Below are positions 37,223-47,836 of a stretch of DNA of 64,000 nucleotides, one piece after another. The notes under the pieces were generated by a model, which worked only from the letters and a program-made list of their open reading frames with translations, made no database searches and was not told where the DNA came from. Origin of the DNA: Streptomyces sp. CB01635 (GTDB taxonomy: Bacteria > Actinomycetota > Actinomycetes > Streptomycetales > Streptomycetaceae); assembly GCF_002803065.1 (NCBI RefSeq), contig NZ_NNBL01000029.1, forward strand, positions 1 to 64,000, in the 5' to 3' direction. The stretch's first letter is position 1; each line of letters opens with the position of its first letter. The position numbers were made by a program, and so were the translations under genes.

Positions 37223-38974
37223 CTACTTCTTCGTGGTGCCGATGTTGAGGTAGTCGTACTGCCCGCTGAAGGCGGCCGTGGACACCAGGTTGGTGGCGTA
37301 CGGGGAGCGGTACAGCAGGACCTTGAAGTAGGTCAGCGGGACGAGCGCCGCGTCCTCCATGGCCTGCTTGTCGATCTGCGCGTACAGCTTGTTGCGCGTG
37401 GCCTCGTCGGGTGCCCCGATGGCCTCGGCGAGCATCGAGTCGACCTTCTTGTCGTCGAGCTCCGACAGGGCGGTGTTGCCGGAGGCACCGACCGCCTTGC
37501 TGTTCAGGATCTGCTGCAGGAAGCCGTAGCCGGAAGGCCAGTCGGCACCCCACTGCATCATCATGATGCCGACGTTGTTCTTCTGGTTGAACTTCGGGAC
37601 GCCCGCGTAGTCGGTGAAGTACTTGCCCGACGGGTACTGCTTCAGGCTGGCGTTGATGCCGACCTTCTTCAGCGACTCGATCAGCGCCTGGGCGCCGGAG
37701 ACCTCTTCGTCACGGTCGCTGCGCGCGGTGATCGTGGTGTTGATCTTCTTCTCGCCGCAGGCCTTCAGCGCGTCCTTGGCCTTGGCCACGTCGCCCTTGT
37801 TGCCGCTGGTGGCGTAGACGTCTTCCTTGGCGTAGCCCGTGATGTCCGGGGGCAGCACCGTCGTGGCGACGTCACCGCGGATGGGACCGCCCTGTGCGGT
37901 CTGCACCGAGACCTTGTCGATGGCGTACTCGACGGCCTTGCGGCACTCGACGTTCGTGAACGGCTTCAGCTTGGTGTTGATCGCCGCGTAGACGAGACGG
38001 CCGCCGAAGGCGTTGTCCGTGTTCGCCATCTTCGACTTGTCGTTGACCAGCTGCGCCTGCGTCTGGGTGTCGACACCCTTGCCCTGCAGGTCGATCAGGG
38101 TGTCGCCGGACTGCAGGTCCTTGTCGATCGTCTGCTGGTTGACCTTCAGGTTGACGACGATCTTGTCCGGGTACTGCTTGCGCAGCGGGTCGGACTTCGG
38201 GTCGAAGTTCTTGTTGCGGACCAGGACGGCCTGCTTGCCCTCCTGGTAGCTCTGGAACTGGTACGAGCCCGAGGACACGATGTGCTTGACGTAGTCGATG
38301 CCGTCGTCCTTGGCCTTCGGCACCGGCGCGGTCTGCGGGGTGGCGACCAGGTAGTCGAACTCCTGGAAGGCCTGGTTGAGATGGAAGACGATCGTGGTGT
38401 CGTCCGGCGTCTCGATGGACTTCAGGCCCTTGTCGCTCTTGTCCTTGTAGGGGCCCTTGTACTTGTCACCGCCCGCGAGGAACTGCTGGAAGTAGTTCGG
38501 GCCGAGGGAGAGCACGTCACGCGCGAAGTTCGAGCGCTCGACGGCGTACTTGACGTCCTTCGACGTGATCGGCGAGCCGTCCTGGTACTTCAGACCCTTG
38601 CGGATCGTGTACGTCCAGGTCTTGCCGCCGTCCGACTGCTTGCCGGGCGCCGAGGCGAGGTCGGGGACGAGCGTGTTGCCCTTCTCTCCCGCGTCGGGCT
38701 TGAACGTCATCAGCGGGCGGGCGTACAGCCGGCTGAAGTTGTACATGTAGGCGTAGTACGTGTTGCCCGGGTCGAACGAGTCGGGGACGTCCGACATCGC
38801 GTAGGTGACCGTGCCGCCCTTCGTCGTCGAGGCGTTGACGAAATCCTTCGTGGCGGCGTTCGCACCGGCCGACTTGTTGTTGTCGCCCGAGCCGTCGTCG
38901 GCCTTGCTGCAGCCGGCGAGCAGCAGGCTCACGCTGCCGATGGCCGCGACCGCGGCGATAGATGACCTTCGCAT
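37223..38974 (-). CDS. Oligopeptide-binding lipoprotein (SBP family 5)
   Basis: 583 aa from the ATG at 38974, with GGAGGGG upstream. The lipobox LLLAGC is at residues 17-22, so mature protein is lipid-anchored. The family-5 fold shows GGTVTYAMSDVPDSFDP, the DGSPITSKDVKYAVER motif and a C-terminal peptide-binding lobe with WGADWPSGYGFL. It delivers peptides to the OppB/OppC channel. Its location between the two permease genes, rather than first, is a little unusual. An ATG at 38995 is an alternative start. Confidence 0.95.
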   Translation of the reverse strand: MRRSSIAAVAAIGSVSLLLAGCSKADDGSGDNNKSAGANAATKDFVNASTTKGGTVTYAMSDVPDSFDPGNTYYAYMYNFSRLYARPLMTFKPDAGEKGNTLVPDLASAPGKQSDGGKTWTYTIRKGLKYQDGSPITSKDVKYAVERSNFARDVLSLGPNYFQQFLAGGDKYKGPYKDKSDKGLKSIETPDDTTIVFHLNQAFQEFDYLVATPQTAPVPKAKDDGIDYVKHIVSSGSYQFQSYQEGKQAVLVRNKNFDPKSDPLRKQYPDKIVVNLKVNQQTIDKDLQSGDTLIDLQGKGVDTQTQAQLVNDKSKMANTDNAFGGRLVYAAINTKLKPFTNVECRKAVEYAIDKVSVQTAQGGPIRGDVATTVLPPDITGYAKEDVYATSGNKGDVAKAKDALKACGEKKINTTITARSDRDEEVSGAQALIESLKKVGINASLKQYPSGKYFTDYAGVPKFNQKNNVGIMMMQWGADWPSGYGFLQQILNSKAVGASGNTALSELDDKKVDSMLAEAIGAPDEATRNKLYAQIDKQAMEDAALVPLTYFKVLLYRSPYATNLVSTAAFSGQYDYLNIGTTKK

Positions 38975-39032
38975 GATGGTCGGAATCCCCTCCATTGTCG
39001 GAAACTTGTGGAGCTCTCGGTGCGGCCTTGAG

Positions 39033-40031
39033 TCAGCGGCTGCGCGGGTCGAGGGCGTCGCGGAGACCGTCACCGAGCAGGTTGAACGCGAGCACGGTGA
39101 CGAAGATGGCGAGACCCGGAACGATCATGTACTGCGGATCGACCTGGAAGTAGTCGACGGCCTGGTTGAGCATGCCGCCCCAGGAGGCCTGCGGCGGCTG
39201 GATGCCCACGCCCAGGAAGCTGAGCGACGCCTCGAAGATGATGTTCGTCGGGATCAGCAGCGTCGAGTAGACGATGATCGGGCCGACCAGGTTGGGCATC
39301 AGTTCCCGGAACAGGATGTACGGGCCGCGTGCCCCCATCCCGCGGGACGCGTCCACGAATTCCCGCTCGCGCAGCGCCAGCGTCTGGCCGCGCACGATCC
39401 GGCCCAGATACGGCCAGTTGAAGAATCCGATCACGAAGATCAGCACGCAGATGTGCAGCGGAAGCCCGTTCAGGCCGAACGCGCCGCCCTGCAGGGTCGC
39501 GGAGATCGAGATCGCGAACAGGAGCAGCGGGAACGCCAGGAAGGTGTCCATCATGCGGCTGATGATCGAGTCGACCCGGCCGCCGTAGTACCCGGCGACG
39601 ACACCGAGGACCGCCCCGATCACGTTCGACAGGACGGTCGCGCCGAAGGCGACGACGAGCGAGACCCACGAGCCTTCGAGGATGCGCGCGAGGATGTCGC
39701 GGCCGAACTTCGGTTCCACACCCAGGGGATGGTCACCGCCCATACCGCCCATACCGCCCTTGGGGAGCGAGGTGGTGGGGTCGATGAGGTCCTGGTGGAA
39801 CGTGTTCGGGTCGAGGCCGAAGAGGTGCTGCAGGGGGCGCGCGCAGGCGGCGATGAGGATGAGCAGGATGACGATGACGCCGCCGGCGACGGCGACCCTG
39901 TCCCTCTTGAAGCGGTTCCAGGCGATACGCCCGAGGGAACGCCCCTCGATCTGCTGCCCCTTGGTGCCGGCGAGCACAGCCTCGGGCTGCACCTCGGCCT
40001 GGGCCCCAGTGGTCTCGATCGGTGCGGTCAC
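39033..40031 (-). CDS. Oligopeptide ABC importer permease (OppC/DppC type)
   Basis: A 332-aa permease with a cytoplasmic N-terminal tail of about 45 residues, a helix near 47-65, then a periplasmic loop containing GGMGGMGGDHPLG and five more helices. The EAA loop holds EFVDASRGMGARGPYILFRE in outline. It is the first gene of the operon OppC-SBP-OppB-OppD-OppF. The promoter should lie in the long upstream gap. Confidence 0.95.
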   Translation of the reverse strand: MTAPIETTGAQAEVQPEAVLAGTKGQQIEGRSLGRIAWNRFKRDRVAVAGGVIVILLILIAACARPLQHLFGLDPNTFHQDLIDPTTSLPKGGMGGMGGDHPLGVEPKFGRDILARILEGSWVSLVVAFGATVLSNVIGAVLGVVAGYYGGRVDSIISRMMDTFLAFPLLLFAISISATLQGGAFGLNGLPLHICVLIFVIGFFNWPYLGRIVRGQTLALREREFVDASRGMGARGPYILFRELMPNLVGPIIVYSTLLIPTNIIFEASLSFLGVGIQPPQASWGGMLNQAVDYFQVDPQYMIVPGLAIFVTVLAFNLLGDGLRDALDPRSR

Positions 40032-40474
40032 GGTGTGGTTGACCCCTCTCGGCCGACTGTGGCCGGCCCACGCCCGCCGCTGTAGCGGCTTGATCCTGTT
40101 TCACAGGCTGGACAGTCCGGGGACATGGCCCCGTAGTTGACCGTTCAGCTCGTACACAGAGTCGAAACCCCGTGTCTGCAGGGAGTCTTCAATGCGCCTG
40201 TGATCAGCCGCCAGCCCTCACCGAGAAAGGTTGCGCAACCGTGATGAGGCGGAACTGGTGCAGTATGCGGACGTCGAAGTCACCTGAGCGGACAATTCAC
40301 TCCCGCCCAGCAGGGCCCCACAGGGTCCGGAATGCGACACCGTGACCGATGTGGCGGGAATGCCCCGAGTGGTGCGCCAACTCCCCGCCAAACAGGTCGG
40401 AATGGGCCTTTGTCCCGCAAGTGCCGGTACGGGGCCGGGTGAAACCGGCGGCATACGGCGCCAGTTGGAACGGT
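40032..40474 (-). other. 443-bp gap upstream of the peptide importer operon
   Basis: No gene was found. It must hold the importer promoter and the end of the SseB transcript. Small palindromes are visible: GCCGCTGTAGCGGC at 40076-40089, CCTGTTTCACAGG at 40095-40107 and the perfect GGTTGCGCAACC at 40229-40240 inside a larger cctca/tgagg inverted repeat. None matches a site I can name. Confidence 0.5.
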
Positions 40475-41275
40475 TCAGTACGCCCCGTGCGGCGGCGGGT
40501 ACCCGTACCCCGCGACGGGAGCGGGGGCGGCCGGGGCCGCGTGTGCCTCGCGGTCGTAGAACGGACGGGCGCTGGCGCGCAGCCACATGGCGACGGGGTC
40601 GTGTTCGTCGGACATCGCGACCGTGGAGACAGGCAGTCCGTCGGGCACGGCGACGACCGACTGCTGCATCATCGCGCGCACCGCGTCCACGGACACCGGC
40701 GACGTGTCGTACACATCGAGGCCGATCGCCAGATAGGGCGCGCCGAGCGTCGGCTGCACCCAGGCGCGGCGCAGCGAGCGGATCGCGGTGGTGCGGTGCG
40801 CGTTCTGCGTGAGCAGGGCGTAGAACTGCGGGATCTCGATGGCGGGGTCGCTCAGGCGCAGCGGCCCGGCAGGCTGGCGGTCGAGGCCGCCCGCGATGCG
40901 GCGCAGGTCGAGCCACGGGATGCCGACACCGCCGCCGGGCGCGTGCGGGTTGAGCCAGAGGCCGTAGTGGTCGGGGTAGAGCGTGCGGGCCGCGTCGACC
41001 CCGCCGACGACCTCGTACGCGCGGCTCCAGCCGGAGGCGGACAACTCCTGGGCGGAGGTGACACAGGGGGCGTACGAGAAGCCGTCGACCTCCATGTTCC
41101 CGTACTGCGCGTCGGGGGAACCGGCCTGGCCGTGCCAGAGCAGCATCCACACCTGACCGCCGCCCGGGTCCGCGAGCGCGTTGAGCAGCGCCTCGTAGGC
41201 GTCGTAACGCCCCGGCGTCACCTGGCGCAGCATGTGCTCGACCTGACCGGCCGCGGCCGTGCCCGACGCACTCAC
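40475..41275 (-). CDS. SseB-type protein (enhanced serine sensitivity)
   Basis: A 266-aa protein from the GTG at 41275 with GAAGGGG upstream. It contains an SseB-like domain (EALLNALADPGGGQVWMLLW, FSYAPCVTSAQEL, then GIPWLDLRRIAGG) and the C-terminal SseB half (PDGLPVSTVAMSDEHDPVAMWLRASARPFYDRE). The E. coli namesake alters serine sensitivity by an unclear route. It lies beside a second SseB-like gene whose C-terminus (DPVGDWMRATLRPFY) clearly matches, so the pair arose by duplication. Serine-related genes lie 3-7 kb away. Confidence 0.85.
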   Translation of the reverse strand: MSASGTAAAGQVEHMLRQVTPGRYDAYEALLNALADPGGGQVWMLLWHGQAGSPDAQYGNMEVDGFSYAPCVTSAQELSASGWSRAYEVVGGVDAARTLYPDHYGLWLNPHAPGGGVGIPWLDLRRIAGGLDRQPAGPLRLSDPAIEIPQFYALLTQNAHRTTAIRSLRRAWVQPTLGAPYLAIGLDVYDTSPVSVDAVRAMMQQSVVAVPDGLPVSTVAMSDEHDPVAMWLRASARPFYDREAHAAPAAPAPVAGYGYPPPHGAY

Positions 41276-41443
41276 CCGTAACCGCCCCTTCGTGACGTAC
41301 CCGACGATTTCGACCCGCTCCCCGCGGCGGGACCGCCCAGACAGGTCATGAAACCAGCTTAAGCGGCGATCCTGGCACCGACTTGACGTACGCGCGGTCG
41401 ACCAGTTTCCCGTGTTTCCCGAACGGGGACCGGCGCCGGGCTT

Positions 41444-42211
41444 TCAGTGACCCTGCGTGTAGAACGGCCGCAGCGTGGCGCGCATCCAGTCACCGACCGG
41501 GTCCTGGGTGATGTCGAGCAGGACGAGGTTCACCGGCCAGGGCGCGGGAGCCCGGCCGAGGGCGCGGCCCAGGGCGTCCATGGGCAGGTTGCGCGCGGGG
41601 CCCTCCCACTGCGACAGCTCGACGCCGACGAAGAGGAGGGGGTCGCCGCCCTCGACGCTGGCGAGGCAGCGGCGGGCGGTCGTGACGACGCCGGACGCCT
41701 CGAACTCCTCGCGCACGGCGGCCAGGAAGTCGACCGGGTCGTCCTGCCAGTCGGGCTCGTAGAGGCTGACCCGGCCGCCCGTGGCGGGCCCGTCCAGCGG
41801 CGTACGGCCGGACTTGCACAGTTCGGCGACGGCGGGCGGGGGCAGCGGGACACCGACGGCGCCGTCCGGATTCACCGCGATGCCGACCTGCGGCGGCAGC
41901 CCGCGCGCGAACTCGACGGCCGGCGCGACCGTGCAGCCCATCCGGTCGCCGACGACCGCGAGGAACTGCTCCTCGGAGCTGAAGACGGGCACATAGGCCT
42001 GGCCCTCGATCTCCAGCGTCGGCAGGTCGAGGTTCGGGCTGCCGGGTCCGCCGCCCTGGGGCAGCGGTATCCACACCTGGCTGCGCCCGAGGACCTCGAC
42101 GATCCGGCCGCCCGCCGAGTCGACCCCGAGGGAGGCGGCGAGCACCTCCTCAAGCTCGTTGGCCGGCCACCCGCCGTACGGATGTGCGTGAGCCTGCGCC
42201 GGAATGTCCAT
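41444..42211 (-). CDS. SseB family protein, paralogue of neighbour
   Basis: 255 aa from the ATG at 42211. Its N-terminal domain has LEEVLAASLG, VWIPLPQGG and VPVFSSEEQFLAVVGD, the SseB core. The C-terminal half repeats the neighbour's pattern, ending TQDPVGDWMRATLRPFYTQGH. No membrane segment or catalytic motif. Function unknown. It precedes the other SseB gene by 168 bp in the same direction; that gap has no further gene. Confidence 0.83.
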   Translation of the reverse strand: MDIPAQAHAHPYGGWPANELEEVLAASLGVDSAGGRIVEVLGRSQVWIPLPQGGGPGSPNLDLPTLEIEGQAYVPVFSSEEQFLAVVGDRMGCTVAPAVEFARGLPPQVGIAVNPDGAVGVPLPPPAVAELCKSGRTPLDGPATGGRVSLYEPDWQDDPVDFLAAVREEFEASGVVTTARRCLASVEGGDPLLFVGVELSQWEGPARNLPMDALGRALGRAPAPWPVNLVLLDITQDPVGDWMRATLRPFYTQGH

Positions 42212-42317
42212 GTGCCTACCACCCGCTCTGGAACCGCTCTGTCTGCGGCCGAACCCTAGCGCGTGCGGGCGACAGAACACCCTCCGCGTCCACATGCGCA
42301 CAGAGGGTCGCGGTCGG

Positions 42318-42989
42318 TCAACTCCCCTCGAACCCGATCCCGTTCAGCACATCCGTCGCGTCCCGGTCGAGCAGCACCGCGGACGCGCAGCCCCACGGCA
42401 GGTCACCGCGCTCGGCGGACTCCACCAGACCCGCGACCGCGCGGCGGTGCCGGGCGAACGCGTAGTGCGAGACCCCGCGGCCGCGGTCCCGCTGGCCCGC
42501 GAGCGCCGTGTCCGCGTCGACGTCGAGCAGCATCAGATGCAGGTCCGCGCCGCGCCGCCCGGCCTCCTTGGCCAGCCAGCGCCGCACCCAGCGTTGCGTA
42601 CCGCAGTCGTGCAGGACGACGCTGCCCCCCGAGCGCAGGGCGCGCCGCAGCCCGGCGAAGTGCGCGAGCCGCACGAGCGGGCGGTACACGGCGTACGGGA
42701 GCAGCCGCGGCAGCCGGGCCGCCCAGCGGTCACGCGTGTCCTGCGAGTCGATGCGCACGGCTCCCCCGGCACCGACCACGCGGCGCATCAGCGTGGACTT
42801 GCCACTGCCCGGGAGCCCCGAGACCACGATCAGGTCACCCCGCGCGAAGCCGAGGCGCCTCGGTGTGCGGCCGCCTCTGCCGCGCAGATCCCTGACGACC
42901 GGACCGCGCCCTGTCACCGACCCGGGGCGGGGCACAGCGCGCTGCCCGACCCCTGCCGCCGCGTACGCACCCGCCGCTGCCTTGTGCAC
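42318..42989 (-). CDS. AAA/P-loop ATPase, kinase-like
   Basis: About 223 aa from the GTG at 42989, which has GGGGAGG 8 nt upstream; a TTG at 43034 would give a longer form without a ribosome site. Walker A VSGLPGSGKSTLMR is near residue 58, and a later Asp-rich strand (LMLLDVDADTAL) follows. RIDSQDTRDRW and LARQRDRGR-like basic segments resemble zeta-toxin or gluconate-kinase-type P-loop kinases. The phosphorylated substrate is unknown. It is divergent from the glycine riboswitch. Confidence 0.8.
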   Translation of the reverse strand: MHKAAAGAYAAAGVGQRAVPRPGSVTGRGPVVRDLRGRGGRTPRRLGFARGDLIVVSGLPGSGKSTLMRRVVGAGGAVRIDSQDTRDRWAARLPRLLPYAVYRPLVRLAHFAGLRRALRSGGSVVLHDCGTQRWVRRWLAKEAGRRGADLHLMLLDVDADTALAGQRDRGRGVSHYAFARHRRAVAGLVESAERGDLPWGCASAVLLDRDATDVLNGIGFEGS

Positions 42990-43137
42990 CGTGATCGTCC
43001 TCCCCGTTCCGGTCACGCCACCCTTGCCCGCCAAGTGTAAAGAGACGGTAATGCCCTACAAGTGGTTTCCCCGTACGGTCGGCATGCAATGATGTGCGCG
43101 CCAAGAGCACGACCAACTGCATACCGGCCGCTTGAAT

Positions 43138-43349
43138 CCGCGCGGGAGAGCTCCCCGGACGCCTACGCGTCCCCGGGGGCGCCGAAGGAGCAAGTTCCTC
43201 CCTTGAATCTCTCAGGCCCCGTACCGCGCGGGCGAGGCATATCTGAAAAGCGGGCGGCCCTCGGCCGCTCCACCCAAGGTGCAAGCCGCGACCACCTGTA
43301 CGTGTGGCGCCGGCGAACCTCTCAGGTTCCGATGACAGATGGGGAGGAA
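43138..43349 (+). ncRNA. Tandem glycine riboswitch upstream of gcvT
   Basis: Aptamer 1, about 43138-43235, has GGGAGAG, the core GCGCCGAAGGAGCAAG and TCTCAGGCCCCGTACCG. Aptamer 2, about 43248-43349, has CCACCCAAGGTGCAAGCC and CCTCTCAGGTTCC followed by GATGACAGATGGGGAGG. This two-aptamer arrangement before gcvT is the classic glycine riboswitch, which usually turns on glycine cleavage when glycine is high. The boundaries are approximate. The 46 nt to the gcvT start are the expression platform. Confidence 0.93.
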
Positions 43350-43395
43350 GACCATCGCCCTCGTCTGTCATGCCTGGGATCCTGGAGCACCACTC

Positions 43396-44535
43396 ATGAA
43401 CAACGTCCCCCGTAAGACCGCCCTCGACGCCCTGCACCGCTCGCTGGGCGCGACGATGACCGACTTCGCGGGCTGGGACATGCCGCTGCGGTACGGCAGC
43501 GAGCGCGACGAGCACATCGCGGTCCGTACCAAGGCGGGCCTCTTCGACCTCTCGCACATGGGCGAGATCACCGTCACCGGGCCGCAGGCCGTCGATCTCC
43601 TCGACTACGCCCTCGTCGGCAACATGTCCACGATCGGCCCAGGCCGCGCCCGCTACACCATGATCTGCCAGGAGGACGGCGGGATCGTCGACGACCTGAT
43701 CGTCTACCGCCTGGGCGAGCAGGAGGCCGGTCTTCCTCACTACATGGTCGTCGCCAACGCCGGCAACGCGCAGATCGTCCTCGACGCGATCACCGAGCGC
43801 GCCGCCGGCTTCGACGCCGAGGTCCGCGACGACCGCGACGCCTACGCGCTGATCGCCGTCCAGGGCCCCGAGTCCCCCGGCATCCTGAAGTCCCTCACGG
43901 ACGCCGACCTGGACGGCCTCAAGTACTACGCGGGCCTGCCCGGCACCGTCGCCGGTGTGCCGGCCCTCATCGCCCGCACCGGCTACACCGGCGAGGACGG
44001 CTTCGAGCTGTTCGTCGCCCCGGAGCACGCCGAGAAGCTGTGGCAGGCGCTGACCGACGCGGGCGCGCCGGTCGGGCTCGTCCCCGCCGGCCTCTCCTGC
44101 CGCGACACGCTGCGCCTGGAGGCCGGCATGCCGCTGTACGGGCACGAGCTGACGACGGCGCTGACCCCCTTCGACGCCGGTCTCGGCCGCGTCGTGAAGT
44201 TCGAGAAGACGGGCAACGAGGGCCGCTTCGTGGGCCGCGAGGCGCTCGAGGCCGCCGCCGAGCGCGCCGAGACCGCGCCGCCGCGCAGGCTCGTCGGCCT
44301 GATCGCCGAGGGCCGCCGGGTGCCGCGCGCCGGGATGTCCGTGGTCGCCGACGGCCAGGTGATCGGCGAGGTCACCTCCGGCGCCCCCTCCCCCACGCTC
44401 GGCAGGCCGATCGCCATCGCCTACGTGGACGCGGCGCACGCCGCCCCCGGCACCGAGGGCGTGGGCGTGGACATCCGCGGCGCCCACGAGCCGTACGAGG
44501 TCGTGGCGCTGCCGTTCTACAAGCGCCAGAAGTAG
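43396..44535 (+). CDS. gcvT: Glycine cleavage system T protein (aminomethyltransferase)
   Basis: 379 aa from the ATG at 43396, with GGAG 8 nt upstream. It takes the aminomethyl group from lipoyl-GcvH, releases ammonia and gives methylene-tetrahydrofolate. DFAGWDMPLRYG, FDLSHMGEI, TGYTGEDGFEL and CRDTLRLEAGMPLYGHEL are the family's marks. The first gene under the glycine riboswitch. The P protein (gcvP) is not in this window. Confidence 0.98.
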   Translation: MNNVPRKTALDALHRSLGATMTDFAGWDMPLRYGSERDEHIAVRTKAGLFDLSHMGEITVTGPQAVDLLDYALVGNMSTIGPGRARYTMICQEDGGIVDDLIVYRLGEQEAGLPHYMVVANAGNAQIVLDAITERAAGFDAEVRDDRDAYALIAVQGPESPGILKSLTDADLDGLKYYAGLPGTVAGVPALIARTGYTGEDGFELFVAPEHAEKLWQALTDAGAPVGLVPAGLSCRDTLRLEAGMPLYGHELTTALTPFDAGLGRVVKFEKTGNEGRFVGREALEAAAERAETAPPRRLVGLIAEGRRVPRAGMSVVADGQVIGEVTSGAPSPTLGRPIAIAYVDAAHAAPGTEGVGVDIRGAHEPYEVVALPFYKRQK

Positions 44536-44627
44536 CCCGACCAGTCCTCACGGGGGCCGCCGGAAGTAACCCAGCGCACACCCCTCTCGTTCCGCAGCAC
44601 CCACCCGCGTACAGGAGAATTCAGATC

Positions 44628-45011
44628 ATGAGCAACCCCCAGCAGCTGCGCTACAGCAAGGAGCACGAGTGGCTGTCGGGCGCCGAGGACGGCGTCTCGA
44701 CGGTCGGCATCACCGAGTTCGCGGCCAACGCGCTCGGCGATGTCGTCTACGCCCAGCTCCCCGAGGTCGGTGACACGGTGACCGCGGGCGAGACCTGCGG
44801 CGAGCTCGAGTCGACCAAGTCCGTCAGCGACCTGTACTCCCCGGTCACCGGCGAGGTCGTCGAGGCGAACCAGGACGTCGTAGACGACCCGTCGCTGGTG
44901 AACTCCGCCCCGTTCGAGGGCGGCTGGCTGTTCAAGGTCCGCACCTCGGAAGAGCCGAAGGACCTGCTCTCCGCGGACGAGTACGACGCGTTCTCCGGCT
45001 CCGGCAACTAG
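44628..45011 (+). CDS. gcvH: Glycine cleavage system H protein
   Basis: A 127-aa lipoyl carrier with GGAG about 10 nt before the ATG. Lipoylated Lys sits in ELESTKSVSDLYSPVTGE near residue 63. It shuttles the aminomethyl group between GcvP, GcvT and the lipoamide dehydrogenase. It follows gcvT by 92 bp and precedes glyA by 13 bp. Confidence 0.98.
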   Translation: MSNPQQLRYSKEHEWLSGAEDGVSTVGITEFAANALGDVVYAQLPEVGDTVTAGETCGELESTKSVSDLYSPVTGEVVEANQDVVDDPSLVNSAPFEGGWLFKVRTSEEPKDLLSADEYDAFSGSGN

Positions 45012-45024
45012 GGACACCACGACC

Positions 45025-46284
45025 ATGTCGCTCATGAACACCTCGCTGCACGAGCTCGACCCGGACGTCGCCGCCGCGGTCGACGCCGAGCTGCTCCGCC
45101 AGCAGTCCACCCTCGAGATGATCGCGTCGGAGAACTTCGCTCCGGTCGCCGTCATGGAGGCACAGGGCTCGGTCCTGACCAACAAGTACGCCGAGGGCTA
45201 CCCCGGCCGGCGCTACTACGGCGGCTGCGAGCACGTCGACGTCACCGAGCAGATCGCCATCGACCGGGTCAAGGACCTCTTCGGTGCCGAGTACGCCAAC
45301 GTCCAGCCCCACTCCGGCGCCTCCGCCAACCAGGCCGCCCTCTTCGCGCTCGCCAAGCCCGGCGACACGATCCTCGGCCTGGACCTCGCCCACGGCGGCC
45401 ACCTCACCCACGGCATGCGCCTGAACTTCTCCGGCAAGCAGTTCGACGTGGTCGCCTACCACGTCGACGAGGCCGGTCTCGTGGACATGGCCGAGGTCGA
45501 GCGCCTCGCCAAGGAGCACCGCCCCAAGGTGATCATCGCGGGCTGGTCCGCCTACCCGCGCCAGCTCGACTTCGCCGCGTTCCGCCGCATCGCGGACGAG
45601 ACCGGCGCCTACCTGTGGGTCGACATGGCCCACTTCGCCGGACTCGTCGCGGCCGGGCTGCACCCCAACCCGGTCGAGTACGCGGACGTGGTCACCTCCA
45701 CCACGCACAAGACGCTCGGCGGGCCGCGCGGCGGGATCATCCTCGCGAAGAAGGACTTCGCGAAGAAGCTGAACTCGTCCGTCTTCCCCGGCTTCCAGGG
45801 CGGCCCCCTGGAGCACGTGATCGCCGCCAAGGCCGTCTCCTTCAAGGTCGCCGCGAGCGAGGACTTCAAGGAGCGCCAGCAGCGCACCATCGAGGGCGCC
45901 CAGATCCTTGCCGCCCGTCTGACCTCGGACGACGCCCGCGCCACCGGCGTGAACGTGCTGTCCGGCGGCACCGACGTGCACCTGGTCCTGGTCGACCTGC
46001 GCGAGTCCGAGCTGGACGGCCAGCAGGCCGAGGACCGGCTCCACGAGGTCGGCATCACGGTCAACCGCAACGCCGTCCCGAACGACCCGCGTCCCCCGAT
46101 GGTCACCTCGGGCCTGCGGATCGGCACCCCGGCCCTGGCCACCCGTGGCTTCCAGGCCGAGGACTTCACCGAGGTCGCCGACATCATCGCCGAGGCCCTC
46201 AAGCCGGAGTACGACGCGGTTTCCCTCAAGGCCCGCGTCACCGCTCTCGCCGACAAGTTCCCCCTGTACCCCGGCCTGAAGTAG
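45025..46284 (+). CDS. glyA: Serine hydroxymethyltransferase
   Basis: A 419-aa PLP enzyme interconverting glycine plus methylene-THF and serine. STLEMIASENF near residue 28, YAEGYPGRRYYGGC near 52 and the PLP Lys in TSTTHKTLGGPRGG near 230 are present. It is placed after gcvTH, so methylene-THF made from one glycine can convert a second glycine to serine. An ATG three codons in (45034) is an alternative start. Confidence 0.98.
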   Translation: MSLMNTSLHELDPDVAAAVDAELLRQQSTLEMIASENFAPVAVMEAQGSVLTNKYAEGYPGRRYYGGCEHVDVTEQIAIDRVKDLFGAEYANVQPHSGASANQAALFALAKPGDTILGLDLAHGGHLTHGMRLNFSGKQFDVVAYHVDEAGLVDMAEVERLAKEHRPKVIIAGWSAYPRQLDFAAFRRIADETGAYLWVDMAHFAGLVAAGLHPNPVEYADVVTSTTHKTLGGPRGGIILAKKDFAKKLNSSVFPGFQGGPLEHVIAAKAVSFKVAASEDFKERQQRTIEGAQILAARLTSDDARATGVNVLSGGTDVHLVLVDLRESELDGQQAEDRLHEVGITVNRNAVPNDPRPPMVTSGLRIGTPALATRGFQAEDFTEVADIIAEALKPEYDAVSLKARVTALADKFPLYPGLK

Positions 46285-46310
46285 TTTCGTACGCATTTGT
46301 ACGTCTGAAA

Positions 46311-46356
46311 GTTCGGGGCACCGCGCACACTGGACAGTGAGAGCGGTGCCCCGAAC
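46311..46356 (+). terminator. 14-bp stem-loop between glyA and sdaA
   Basis: GTTCGGGGCACCGC at 46311-46324 pairs perfectly with GCGGTGCCCCGAAC at 46343-46356 around an 18-nt loop. There is no T run. It may end part of the glyA transcript or lie in the sdaA leader. Confidence 0.65.
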
Positions 46357-46436
46357 CGTGCACCGCCCTCCGTATCGCCTTGCGCACCACCCCGGCGGAC
46401 AACGGCGTCCGCCGAAACCCACCTAGGAGTTCCCCC

Positions 46437-47807
<1,371 letters not shown>

Positions 47808-47836
47808 CGATCAGCAGGGGCTGAGGGCGGCGGCAC

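Noticed and set aside
39735..39762. 9-bp repeats coding Gly-Gly-Met in OppC
   Set aside because: Only two to three copies in a loop; no sign of a wider role.
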